64,000 bases of DNA, from NCBI GenBank assembly GCA_937868075.1, contig CALMLL010000033.1, forward strand, positions 26,546-90,545, given 5' to 3'. The notes under the pieces are model-generated. The model made no database searches and had not been told where the DNA came from. It was given only the letters and a program-made list of their open reading frames with translations. Source of the DNA: an uncultured Marmoricola sp. Lineage in GTDB: Bacteria > Actinomycetota > Actinomycetes > Propionibacteriales > Nocardioidaceae. Both the position numbers and the translations under genes were made by a program. Positions 52,229 through 60,320 of the stretch are shown piece after piece. The stretch's first letter is position 1; every line of letters begins with the position of its first letter.

Positions 52229-53046
52229 CCGCCGGCCTCGACGTCCGCGCCCTGCAGGGGCTACGCGCCAGCCGCCGCGACCTGGACCTGATCCGGTGCC
52301 GGATCCGGGCGCACCTGGACCGGCACGAGGGCTACGTCGCCTTCTCCGGCGGCAAGGACTCCCTGGTCGTGCTCGACCTGGTCCGACAGGTCGCCCCCGA
52401 GACACCGGTGGCCTTCTTCGACAGCGGCCTGGAGTTCCCCGAGACCTACGCCTACCTCGAGCAGCTGGCCAATATGTGGTCGCTCAACCTGCACGTCGTC
52501 CCCGCCCGGATGACCACGTTGGAGGTCCTGGCCGGCAATGGCGGCTGGGACCACCAGGCACCTGACCGGCCGACACCGAACCTGCACCAGGTCCTCATCG
52601 TCGAACCAGCCGCGGCCGCGCACAGGGCGCACGGCCCGGGGGAGCTGTGGGGAGTGCGCGCGGAGGAGTCCCGCGGCCGAGCGGCGGCCTACGCCAACGC
52701 TCTTCGCGCCGTGACCTGCCCGTGCACCGATACCTGCACCGGCCAGCAGCGGCGGGCCCGCCATGGGGGGCTGATCAGCCGGGTCGACGGGACCGTCGCC
52801 TACGGTCCGGTGTGGGACTGGCACACCGACGAGATCTGGGGGCACATCAGCCGGCACCGGCTCCCGGTCAACCCGGTCTACGACAAGCTGCGCCGGCTCG
52901 GTGCACCCGAGCACTTCCTGCGGGTGTCGGGGATGATCGACGGGACCCGACTCGAGGAGGGCCGGATCACCTGGCTGCGCCGGGGCTGGCCGGCCCTGTT
53001 CGAGGAGCTCTCCGCGGTCCTGCCCCGGATCCGCGAGTTCGTCTAG
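52225..53046 (+). CDS. cysH: CysH-like PP-loop protein of type IV-B CRISPR-Cas
   Basis: A 273-residue PP-loop ATP pyrophosphatase-fold protein with SGGKDS at residues 41-46 and FFDSGLEFPETYAYLE, as in PAPS/APS reductases. LWGVRAEESRGRA and DEIWGHISRHRLPVNPVYDKLRRLG are also conserved features. The catalytic C-terminal ECGxH motif of CysH is not visible; instead a cluster TCPCTDTC lies near 160-167. A cysH-like gene is the marker of subtype IV-B, where its role is unknown. ATG overlaps the csf3 stop. Confidence 0.85.
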   Translation: MTAGLDVRALQGLRASRRDLDLIRCRIRAHLDRHEGYVAFSGGKDSLVVLDLVRQVAPETPVAFFDSGLEFPETYAYLEQLANMWSLNLHVVPARMTTLEVLAGNGGWDHQAPDRPTPNLHQVLIVEPAAAAHRAHGPGELWGVRAEESRGRAAAYANALRAVTCPCTDTCTGQQRRARHGGLISRVDGTVAYGPVWDWHTDEIWGHISRHRLPVNPVYDKLRRLGAPEHFLRVSGMIDGTRLEEGRITWLRRGWPALFEELSAVLPRIREFV

Positions 53047-53063
53047 GAAAGAGGAGCAGCACG

Positions 53064-53408
53064 ATGGAAACACCTGAGGACGACGTCGTCGACGGCGCGA
53101 TCGGTGACGTCCAGAGGATGACGGACGAGCTGCTCGCCCGTGCCCGCAGGAGGCATCCCGGGGTTGAGTTCTCCATCGCCATCGACCAGGCGCTCTCACT
53201 GCTGCTGCCCAAGACCGCCGACCGGCTCTACCGCACCACCAACGGACGCCTCGGCTACTACGCCGGGCACGTCTACGACGACTGCCTCGTCCAGGAGATG
53301 GACCATCCGGCCGAAGCAGCGGACGTCATCACCGTGGTCCCGGTCGACACGGATGACCCGCCCTGCTGGCAGGGCGACCTGCGCACCGGACGCATCACCC
53401 CGCTCTGA
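53064..53408 (+). CDS. hypothetical protein following the type IV-B operon
   Basis: A 114-residue protein: an acidic N-terminal helix (VQRMTDELLARARRRHPGVEFSIAIDQALSLLLPKTADRLY) and a C-terminal segment GRLGYYAGHVYDDCLVQEMDHPAEAADVITVVPVDTD that is repeated in the gene at 57657-57872. The repeat includes 34 identical bases. It starts 17 bp after cysH with a GAGGAG site, so it may be the last gene of the CRISPR operon. Function unknown. Confidence 0.65.
   Translation: METPEDDVVDGAIGDVQRMTDELLARARRRHPGVEFSIAIDQALSLLLPKTADRLYRTTNGRLGYYAGHVYDDCLVQEMDHPAEAADVITVVPVDTDDPPCWQGDLRTGRITPL
53243..53276 (+). repeat. direct repeat, left copy, bracketing the helicase island
   Basis: 34 bases identical to 57695-57728, inside a longer region (to about 53400 and 57850) of clear but imperfect similarity. 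The two copies lie 4.45 kb apart and enclose the pRiA4b-like and helicase genes. Confidence 0.85.
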
Positions 53409-53467
53409 GTCGATTCGCGCGCCGCCGCAGCCTGGGAACCGAGCCTGGGTCGACGAGAGATCGCATC

Positions 53468-53531
53468 GAGGAACTGGCGGCAGCGCTACCTCGTCTTCGA
53501 GAGTTCCTCTAAGCCGCCCCACCGGGGCGGC
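53468..53531 (+). terminator. two hairpins ending the type IV-B region
   Basis: GAGGAACT (53468) pairs with AGTTCCTC (53502), then GCCGCCCC-ACC-GGGGCGGC forms a perfect 8-bp stem at 53513-53531. They lie between the last CRISPR-side gene and the island, so they probably end the upstream transcript. Confidence 0.6.
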
Positions 53532-53548
53532 AAGCGGTCTCTGAGAGG

Positions 53549-54976
53549 ATGCTAACCGTGGGACGCACACGCCACGGAGGACCTCTCGAGCAGGTCAACT
53601 ACCCCTTGCTGTTCGCGGGTCAGCTCCTTCGTTTCGACCTTAAGCCCAAGGAACTCCTGGTGGCAGCCGGCGAGCATCGCCCAAGTTTCACCAGGTGGGT
53701 ACCCCTCATGGACCCCACCGACGGCCACGCTTGGGTCCTCGACTGGCTCAAGAGCGCCCTTGTGCCTATTGAAGACGCTCATTGGTATGAACCAGAGGAC
53801 AACCGATGGGACCGGGGGCCCGGTGAGGTGCCGATCAAGTTTGCTCACTGGCAGCCCGATGACCGCGTCCGGAATCAACTTCCGGAGCTCATGGCTGTCG
53901 TGGAACGCACAGCCTTGCGGCAACGCAGACGCCGACTCGGACGATCCGTCGAACTCACCATCTTTGCCGACACTCTGCGATCAGACGAACCCATCATCCG
54001 GACCGTGTGGGCCGCTCCCACCATGTCACTTGCCGATCTCGCGGTCCTGATCAACAGCGTCTTCGGCTACGGCTCCGACCTCGGGGCCTTCGCACTCAAC
54101 GGCGGGGACCTGATGTACCAGATCCCCGAGGCAGACGAGTACGACGCCCTTTCAAGCCACGACCTCCAGCTCGGCACTTTCCTCACCAAAGAGACACGGT
54201 GGTGGTACTACTACGGGCACATCGAACACTCCATTCGCGTCGAGGGCTACCTCAAGGGAATCCGCTACCCAACCTGCGGACTAGCCTCAGGTGAGGGCAC
54301 GGCGGATGACATTTACGTCCCCGACTTCGACCTCCAGCTCTACCAGAAACACTTGGAGCGAACCCTTGACGCGGGTCTGGACAATGCGCTCGAGGCCTTC
54401 TACCTAACCGCACCTCGGGCATCAGCCGAGATCGACACCTGGACCAGGCGCCGAGCAATCCACTACCGCGTCAACCCGGCCTACATCCACCCGCTCGCGG
54501 CGCAGTCCAAGGACGGCGTTCACTGCGAGGAATGCCGGCTATGGGGCCATCTCGTTGCTCACCCGATCGACGGACGAGTGACGTGCTCAGAGTGCCCCCA
54601 TCCCAAGAAGACGCGACGCCCGTCCTACCTCGCCTCAGAGGTAATCATGGCTGCGGTCGACCAGCTCGAGCCGGCCCTGGACCCTCAACTCGGGGATCAG
54701 TTGATCAATAGCATCGAGAAGGGGATCGACCTCACCGGCGCCATCGTGGAATCGCAGGGACCACTAGAGGTCGAAGGCTGGTTGGCTAGGACCGTTGGAC
54801 CGGCTCTGCGCGGGATCGCTGCGTGCACTGCATGCCGCGATGAGGAAGCATGCCTCGACTGCGCCGCGGCGGCCCAGTACCTGCGCCTATCGGCTGAGGG
54901 GTCCGCTGACGTCCGTGACGCGCTCCTGATTCTGGCCACCTCGTTCCGAGACCGGCCAGCGAAGAGAAAGCACTGA
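53549..54976 (+). CDS. pRiA4b ORF-3-like protein with zinc ribbons
   Basis: A 475-residue protein. Residues about 130-260 resemble the plasmid pRiA4b ORF-3 family fold (VELTIFADTLRSDEPIIRTVWAAPTMSLADLAVLINSVFGYG; then GDLMYQIPEADEYD). The C-terminal half has two cysteine groups (CEECRLWG...CSECPHP; CTACRDEEACLDCA). The gene looks lower in GC than its neighbours and uses codons rarer elsewhere in the window, suggesting transfer. It ends four bases before the helicase gene, so the two are co-expressed. Start: ATG 53549 or GTG 53558. Confidence 0.6.
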   Translation: MLTVGRTRHGGPLEQVNYPLLFAGQLLRFDLKPKELLVAAGEHRPSFTRWVPLMDPTDGHAWVLDWLKSALVPIEDAHWYEPEDNRWDRGPGEVPIKFAHWQPDDRVRNQLPELMAVVERTALRQRRRRLGRSVELTIFADTLRSDEPIIRTVWAAPTMSLADLAVLINSVFGYGSDLGAFALNGGDLMYQIPEADEYDALSSHDLQLGTFLTKETRWWYYYGHIEHSIRVEGYLKGIRYPTCGLASGEGTADDIYVPDFDLQLYQKHLERTLDAGLDNALEAFYLTAPRASAEIDTWTRRRAIHYRVNPAYIHPLAAQSKDGVHCEECRLWGHLVAHPIDGRVTCSECPHPKKTRRPSYLASEVIMAAVDQLEPALDPQLGDQLINSIEKGIDLTGAIVESQGPLEVEGWLARTVGPALRGIAACTACRDEEACLDCAAAAQYLRLSAEGSADVRDALLILATSFRDRPAKRKH

Positions 54977-54980
54977 CGGG

Positions 54981-57623
54981 GTGAGTCGGCCTGCGAAGGG
55001 CCCACAGTTGGTTCCAGCAAACCTCGCAGCCCTCCAGCCCCGACCCCACCAACAGGCGGCCATCGAGGCCGCCCTGAACGGGTTCGTGGACCACTCTCGT
55101 GGTCAGGTCATCATGGCCTGCGGAACCGGAAAGACCCTCGTTGCACAGAGGATCGCTGAATCACTTGAGGCGACTCGAGTACTCGTCCTCGTCCCATCTC
55201 TGGCACTCCTGGCGCAGACAGCGAGGGTGTGGGCTGTCAATGCCCGATCGGAGTACTCCGCGGTTGCTGCATGCTCCGAAGACGTCGAGGGGTTCGATGA
55301 AGACCTCCCATCCGTCAACCTCGACGAGTTGACCATCGACGCCACCACGGAGCCAAACGAGCTGCTTCGCTGGACAACTCAAGCGGACAGGATTGTGGTC
55401 TTCGGCACCTATCAGTCGTCGCCGACGGTGGCGGAGGCGCACCAACAAGGAATGCCTGCATGGGACCTGATCATCTGCGATGAAGCTCACCGCATGGCTG
55501 GCGCGGCCGATGGTGCGTTCGCTACAGGCCTGTCTGACCAGCGGATCCCCGCTCGGCACCGACTGTTCCTGACAGCGACCCCCCGAGTGCACGAGGTCGA
55601 TCGCCTAGGAGAGCGAGTGCAGACCGCGTCCATGGACGATCCGTCCGTCTTTGGACCGGTGATGCACACCTTGGCACTGAGCGATGCGATCGCCGGAGGC
55701 CTACTGTCGGACTACCGGGTACTTGCAGTGGGAGTGACCCGCAGAGAGCTCCTGGGCAAGCTCATGGGCGACCAACCCCCCTCAGCGAGAGAGCTCCGCG
55801 AGGCAGCTGTTGCCGTCGCCATCGCTAGGACGGCGACCGACTACGGGGTCAGATCAATGCTCTGCTTCCACAACCGGGTCTCCGACTCGGCTCGCTTCGC
55901 GACGACGCTCCCGGCGACGTTGAGTGCCCTCCCTCCGGGCGATCGACCACCAGGGCGTTTGAGCGTGTGTCACGTCGACGGGAGAACGCCGCCCACTGTC
56001 CGCGACGAGGCCCTTGACACTCTCAATCACCAGACTAAGGACCAGCTCAGTGTCGTGAGCAACGTGCGGTGCCTTGCAGAGGGCGTCGACATCCCCCTGA
56101 TCGACTCGATCCTGATCGCACAGCCGCGGACCTCCGTCATCGAGATCACGCAGGCGTTGGGCCGAGCTATCCGGCTCCATCCGGATAGGCCACAGCAGCC
56201 AGCGATCGTCTTGTTGCCCTTCTTCATCGCGGATGAGGAAAACCCTGCCGCTGCCTTGAGCGGCTCCGAGTTCCGGCATGTCCATCAAACCTTGTCCGCT
56301 CTGCAAGATCAGGACAGTCGAGTGGTAGCGACCATTCGGGAGATGGGCCGCCCGGGAGCGCACCAGTCGTCCGCGCCACTGGAGCGTCTCGTCTCCGTGA
56401 TCACAATCGGCGACGACGCCGAAGCCGTCTCAAGCGCGATTCGGCTCCGATTGGTCAGTCGCTACATCGAGAGCGTCGACCGAATCTATGAGCGCGTCAG
56501 GCGCTACGCCGAAGACGTCGGGACGGCGAAGATCCCGATGAAGGAGCTCGATGACGACGGCCCCTTAGGTACCGCGGTCAGTCGCATCCGAGAACGGCGC
56601 AAGCGCGGGGAGCTCACTGAAGAATGGGAGGCCAGATTCGAGACGTTGCCCGGGTGGACCTGGGCCGCGAGAGCACGGGGCGAGAGACATCTTGAGTCGG
56701 CGCTGATTCGTCTGGAGGCTTACGCCAAGGACCACGGGACGACTGACATCAGCTCCGAGGTCACGGACGAACACGGGCGGCTCGGCATCCTGGTCATCAC
56801 TCTGCGCCAGAAGCGCAAGAACGGCCGCATATCTGATGAGTGGGCGGCCAAGTTCGAGGCTCTCCCCGGGTGGACCTGGCGAAAGTACGCGATCGGAGAG
56901 ACCCAACTGGAGGAGACGATCGCCAGGGTCCGGGCATACGTCGAGACGCACGGAACGGCGGCCGTCCCAACCACCGCTCGCGACCGCGACGGAAACCTTG
57001 GGAACACGGTGTCCAATCTCCGTGCACGCCACCGGGCCGGCTCGCTCTCCGAGGAGTGGGCAGGCAGATTCGAGGCGCTGCCCGGGTGGACCTGGCGAAC
57101 CCACACGGTTGGTGAGGACCATCTCGAGGAGGTATACCTCAAGGTCCTGAAACACGTGGAGACACAAGGGACCGCCCTGATCCGCACTACCGATGTCGAG
57201 ACCGGCCGGCCTGCTGCCGGGATTCGACGTCGCTACAAGCGTGGCAAACTGCCCGACGAGTGGGTCGCCAAGTTTGAGGCACTTCCCGGCTGGACCTGGG
57301 CGCCGGGCACGAGGCCTCATCCCACCAGCGTTGAGCCGTGGCTTGAGCAGGTTCACAGAGCATCGGCGGCATACGCCACCGCGCATGGCTCGGCCCGCAT
57401 CCCCACTACCCATCCCGACCTCGGTTGGAAGGTCGTCCGCGTTCGACAGCGCCACCGGAAGGGCCTCCTTTCCGACGAGTGGGTCGCTAAGTTTGAGGCA
57501 CTTCCCGGCTGGACTTGGGAGCCGAAGTCTGGGACTCGCATCTCCCGCCCGACCTCCGCACTTGAGCTGATCGAGGGCGACCCACCGGTGAACACTCAAC
57601 CGCCGCCGGGCGGTCCGGGATGA
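54981..57623 (+). CDS. superfamily 2 helicase with five helicase-associated repeats
   Basis: An 880-residue DEAH helicase: Q-like PHQQAAIEAAL, P-loop ACGTGKTLVA near residue 46, DEAH box ICDEAHRMAG near 164, LTATPR near 196, motif VI EITQALGRAIR near 390. From about residue 515 to the end there are five helicase-associated (HA) domain repeats of 68-72 residues, each ending EW-x-(A/G)-(K/R)-FE-(A/T)-LPGWTW. Such helicases are common on actinobacterial plasmids and often lie near defence genes. DNA or RNA remodelling is inferred; no nuclease domain is visible. Confidence 0.85.
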   Translation: MSRPAKGPQLVPANLAALQPRPHQQAAIEAALNGFVDHSRGQVIMACGTGKTLVAQRIAESLEATRVLVLVPSLALLAQTARVWAVNARSEYSAVAACSEDVEGFDEDLPSVNLDELTIDATTEPNELLRWTTQADRIVVFGTYQSSPTVAEAHQQGMPAWDLIICDEAHRMAGAADGAFATGLSDQRIPARHRLFLTATPRVHEVDRLGERVQTASMDDPSVFGPVMHTLALSDAIAGGLLSDYRVLAVGVTRRELLGKLMGDQPPSARELREAAVAVAIARTATDYGVRSMLCFHNRVSDSARFATTLPATLSALPPGDRPPGRLSVCHVDGRTPPTVRDEALDTLNHQTKDQLSVVSNVRCLAEGVDIPLIDSILIAQPRTSVIEITQALGRAIRLHPDRPQQPAIVLLPFFIADEENPAAALSGSEFRHVHQTLSALQDQDSRVVATIREMGRPGAHQSSAPLERLVSVITIGDDAEAVSSAIRLRLVSRYIESVDRIYERVRRYAEDVGTAKIPMKELDDDGPLGTAVSRIRERRKRGELTEEWEARFETLPGWTWAARARGERHLESALIRLEAYAKDHGTTDISSEVTDEHGRLGILVITLRQKRKNGRISDEWAAKFEALPGWTWRKYAIGETQLEETIARVRAYVETHGTAAVPTTARDRDGNLGNTVSNLRARHRAGSLSEEWAGRFEALPGWTWRTHTVGEDHLEEVYLKVLKHVETQGTALIRTTDVETGRPAAGIRRRYKRGKLPDEWVAKFEALPGWTWAPGTRPHPTSVEPWLEQVHRASAAYATAHGSARIPTTHPDLGWKVVRVRQRHRKGLLSDEWVAKFEALPGWTWEPKSGTRISRPTSALELIEGDPPVNTQPPPGGPG

Positions 57624-57656
57624 TCTGCCCGTGGGGACCTGGAGACCATAGGGACC

Positions 57657-57872
57657 ATGGATGATCCAACCTTCGTCCCCGACATTCACACCAGCGGACG
57701 CCTCGGCTACTACGCCGGGCACGTCTACAGCGACGCGCTGGTGGAGGCCACGAACCACCCGCCCCAGCACGCCGACCTGATCACCGTCGTCCCGGTCGAC
57801 ACTGACGTCCCCATGTGGCAAGGAGACCTGCGCTCTGGACGAATCAGCTCGGCGCGCGCGCTGAACGGGTGA
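57657..57872 (+). CDS. truncated paralogue of the 53064 gene
   Basis: A 71-residue protein whose GRLGYYAGHVYSDALVEATNHPPQHADLITVVPVDTDVPMWQGDLRSGRI repeats the C-terminal half of the protein at 53064-53408, without its N-terminal helix. It begins 34 bp after the helicase stop. It may be a scar of duplication when the island was acquired. Confidence 0.55.
   Translation: MDDPTFVPDIHTSGRLGYYAGHVYSDALVEATNHPPQHADLITVVPVDTDVPMWQGDLRSGRISSARALNG
57695..57728 (+). repeat. direct repeat, right copy
   Basis: Identical over 34 bases to 53243-53276; see that entry. Confidence 0.85.
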
Positions 57873-57903
57873 GGACGCGCTCACCAACAGCGGCGCGCGC
57901 GTT

Positions 57904-58947
57904 TCATGAGCTGTGGGAGTCTGGCTCGATGATCAGGGTCGGATCCCCGTCTGGGGTTGGCTCGTTTCGCCACACACCATCGACCTCAGCCAGGTCTCCC
58001 TCGGGATGTGCCCACTCGACTCGCAGAATGCCATTCCCGGAGAGATGGGTTCGCTCATAGAGCTCACACAGTTCCTCGAACCTGCCCGTTCGATGGAGCT
58101 GATAGGCGACGTCGCCGCCGAGTGCTTCCACGGCGAAGTCCGCCGCCGCTTGGAGTGCTTCGTCCCGGGACAGATGCAGAAAGACATGCACGCTGTCACC
58201 TGTGCTGGAGCCCCGGTGAAGACGAGACCAGATCCTGGGGGCCGCCTCAATATCCCGGGTTCCGGTGTGGCGAAGGCGGGTCACTGCTTCTGGCCAATCT
58301 GTCGCGGCCAAGACCCAGGTGCAGAGCCACTCGTCCTTGGACATGAGGGCTGCTGGGCTGTCCTCATCGAGAAGGAGGAGCAGAACTTGGGCATCCCTGA
58401 GGAAGGCCGTGGCCAACGAGCTCTCTCCACTCGCGACGGAGCCAGAACGGTCGCCGAGAATCGCGGCTGCTGCCTCCAGTCGTCGAATCGAGCGAGTCAG
58501 CAGGGCCTCAGGCACTTCGATGCGGTGCAGCCCGCCATCACGATTGCCCTCAAGGAGCAGGTGTCCCCAAAGACTCACCAGACCCAGAGCATCATCGGCG
58601 GCTTCATACCCACCGCTGGGCAGTCGAACTCGACCAGCCTCGGAGAGCGCGGTGATGGTGCGAGCTGCCACCGCTACAGGGACGGGGCAGTCTCTGATCG
58701 CATCCACAAGGTCCTCTCCGGGATCTTCATCAGCCAACATCTCGACGATGCTGTCTGCCAGTCCAGCGAGTCGCTCATCGTCCAGATAGGAACGAGCGCT
58801 CTTTGGCGTGATGCTCAGCCCTGTCGCCACGGCCTGGACCCGGTCCTCGATCAACTCGACTGCCGTATCGACGGGCAGGGTCAAACCCCGCTCGTTGAGC
58901 AGCCGCACTAGCACTTCAGCTCGCTTCAGCGACCACGACCTATTCAT
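57904..58947 (-). CDS. hypothetical protein with possible helix-turn-helix
   Basis: A 347-residue acidic helical protein on the minus strand, convergent with the island. The N-terminus (RAEVLVRLLNERGLTLPVDTAVELIEDRVQAVATGLSITPKSARSYLDDERL) could be a DNA-binding helical domain, and the centre is rich in Ala, Leu and Asp. A long open frame on the opposite strand has an unnatural composition and is taken as its shadow. No family recognised. Confidence 0.6.
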   Translation of the reverse strand: MNRSWSLKRAEVLVRLLNERGLTLPVDTAVELIEDRVQAVATGLSITPKSARSYLDDERLAGLADSIVEMLADEDPGEDLVDAIRDCPVPVAVAARTITALSEAGRVRLPSGGYEAADDALGLVSLWGHLLLEGNRDGGLHRIEVPEALLTRSIRRLEAAAAILGDRSGSVASGESSLATAFLRDAQVLLLLLDEDSPAALMSKDEWLCTWVLAATDWPEAVTRLRHTGTRDIEAAPRIWSRLHRGSSTGDSVHVFLHLSRDEALQAAADFAVEALGGDVAYQLHRTGRFEELCELYERTHLSGNGILRVEWAHPEGDLAEVDGVWRNEPTPDGDPTLIIEPDSHSS

Positions 58948-59065
58948 CTATCCTCGTCCTTCTTGGGTCTAGATGGCGGCACGGGAAACAGTCACCAAAG
59001 TAGCCTCAACCCCCCTACCGCCCGAGATGGTGGCCCGGGCAGGGAGCGGTGGCGGTGCAGACGGC

Positions 59066-59153
59066 TAGTGTCGAAGACACCAACCTAAGGCGGCTGACCC
59101 ATTGCGACGAGACCCGAAACTCCCGGCCGAAGACGATCTGGCCGGGAGTTTCG
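59066..59153 (+). ncRNA. orphan cassette leader followed directly by a terminator
   Basis: TAGTGT at 59066 and the palindrome GTGTC-GAA-GACAC (59068-59080) match the cassette promoters further on, but no gene follows. Instead a perfect 14-bp hairpin (CGAAACTCCCGGCC / GGCCGGGAGTTTCG, 59115-59153) ends the unit after about 80 bases. Either a short RNA is made here or a gene has been lost from the cassette. The CTGACC loop is present but the leader stem is degenerate. It lies in the gene-free stretch 58948-59407. Confidence 0.4.
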
Positions 59154-59256
59154 TCGTTCTGGGAGCGTAGTGATCTGCTGGGCCGCAGTCCTGGCTGAGT
59201 TCGTATGCCGCTCGACGGGCCAGGCAGCATCCTCTGTGGAGAGGGCTGCCGGCCGT

Positions 59257-59293
59257 CCCTGTGCCCGGCCACCCCATGCCGCCGGGCACAGGG
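59257..59293 (+). terminator. hairpin with conserved loop, copy 1
   Basis: A 13-bp stem (CCCTGTGCCCGGC / GCCGGGCACAGGG) around a loop containing ACCCCATGCC. The loop is shared with the hairpins at 61468 and 62670 while the stems differ by paired changes. Confidence 0.65.
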
Positions 59294-59337
59294 GGTTCCG
59301 TTGCGGTGCAGGGGTGTTCGGTGTCGGTGGTGGGCGG

Positions 59338-59382
59338 TAGTGTCGAAGGCACCAACCAACCGGGCGGACTGACCATCTGCCC
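59338..59382 (+). promoter_or_regulatory. cassette promoter, palindrome and leader hairpin, copy 2
   Basis: TAGTGT (59338-59343) overlaps GTGTC-GAA-GGCAC (59340-59352, one mismatch from the palindrome). It is followed by the leader hairpin GGGCGGA-CTGACCA-TCTGCCC (59362-59382), which includes one G-U pair. The ATG of the next gene lies 25 bases on. Confidence 0.6.
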
Positions 59383-59407
59383 CCTGACTCCGATGAGGAG
59401 ATGACCC

Positions 59408-60121
59408 ATGACAACCATGGCTGCTGAGGCTCCGGTGTGGAGCATTGACCTGGTGGGGCGACCCGCTGTGGTCGACCACGAGATCACGACCGTGACGGCG
59501 CTGCGGGGCACGGAGGTGTTCACCGCCCGAGAGCCGGGGACCGGTCGGGAGGCCGAGACGGTGGTGATGCTGCCGGTGACCGGTGAGTTCGTCGAGATGC
59601 CCGAGGTGATGCCGGGGAACGAGACGGTCAAGGGCTACTGGCTGGGGCCGGTGGAGGCCGGGACGCGCGTGCACGAGACGTTTTCGGTGTTCGTGCTGGC
59701 CGGTTCCACGGTGCGCCGCCTAGTGCTGCCGGTCACCAAGGCCGACGCGCGGCAGTTGGTCAAGGGTCGAGCCACCGAGGGCGAGCGGGCCGCGCTGGGC
59801 GCGCTGCTGACCGAGGCGAGGGCACACAACTGCACCCGGCGCGACCACGAGGCGTGGCGCGACCGGCTCGTGTCCGAGGCGCACAGCGAGGCCGACGACC
59901 GCCAGTGGTGCGGGGAGTTCGACGACTTCATGGCCCGCGTGGGGCTGCCCCGCCGAAGCCGTGACTACGACCTCGAGGTCGAGGTCAGCGCCACCGTCCG
60001 AGTCACCCTGACCGCCACCAGCGAGGACGAGGCCATCGACGCACTCACCCGCGAGGACGTCTGGGCCGCGCTCGGGGAGGACAACATCACCTGGGACGTG
60101 AGCGAGGTCTACTGCGACTGA
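59408..60121 (+). CDS. hypothetical cassette protein
   Basis: A 237-residue acidic protein. The N-terminal half is beta-rich (TAREPGTGREAETVVMLPVTGEFVEMPEVMPGNETVKGYWLGPV), the middle helical (ADARQLVKGRATEGERAALGALLTEARAHNC), and the end carries a repeated alpha/beta unit (DYDLEVEVSATVRVTLTATSEDEAIDALTREDVWAALGEDNITWDVSEVY), like small stress or plasmid proteins of unknown function. It is led by the conserved leader and followed by an 18-bp terminator, so it is a single-gene unit. Confidence 0.65.
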   Translation: MTTMAAEAPVWSIDLVGRPAVVDHEITTVTALRGTEVFTAREPGTGREAETVVMLPVTGEFVEMPEVMPGNETVKGYWLGPVEAGTRVHETFSVFVLAGSTVRRLVLPVTKADARQLVKGRATEGERAALGALLTEARAHNCTRRDHEAWRDRLVSEAHSEADDRQWCGEFDDFMARVGLPRRSRDYDLEVEVSATVRVTLTATSEDEAIDALTREDVWAALGEDNITWDVSEVYCD

Positions 60122-60132
60122 CCCCGTGACCC

Positions 60133-60181
60133 CGGTGCGCGTCGCCGGCGGCGACCACGACCACGCCGGCGACGCGCACCG
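60133..60181 (+). terminator. 18-bp perfect hairpin terminator
   Basis: CGGTGCGCGTCGCCGGCG and its exact complement around a 13-base loop, 12 bp after the stop. The sequence CCACCCCATGCCG follows at 60198 outside a good stem, a decayed version of the conserved-loop hairpin. Confidence 0.85.
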
Positions 60182-60254
60182 CCACGCCTCCAGGGGCCAC
60201 CCCATGCCGACTGGTTCAGCTGCTGTGGGTCGTTGCGGTGTCGGTAGTGGGCGG

Positions 60255-60300
60255 TAGCGTCGAAGACACCACCACTTGTGAGCGGCTGACCATCGCTCAC
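60255..60300 (+). promoter_or_regulatory. cassette promoter, palindrome and leader hairpin, copy 3
   Basis: TAGCGT (60255), GCGTC-GAA-GACAC (60257-60269), then GTGAGCGG-CTGACCA-TCGCTCAC (60278-60300), with the G-U pair next to the loop. GAGGAGGGG follows, and the ATG is 20 bases beyond the hairpin. Confidence 0.65.
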
Positions 60301-60320
60301 CCGAGACCCGAGGAGGGGTC

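Noticed and set aside
57913..58911. 332-codon plus-strand frame opposite the 57904-58947 gene
   Set aside because: Composition is unnatural (runs of Pro, Cys, Arg and Gly), with no domain. The minus-strand product is acidic and helical with a plausible DNA-binding start, so I kept that one.
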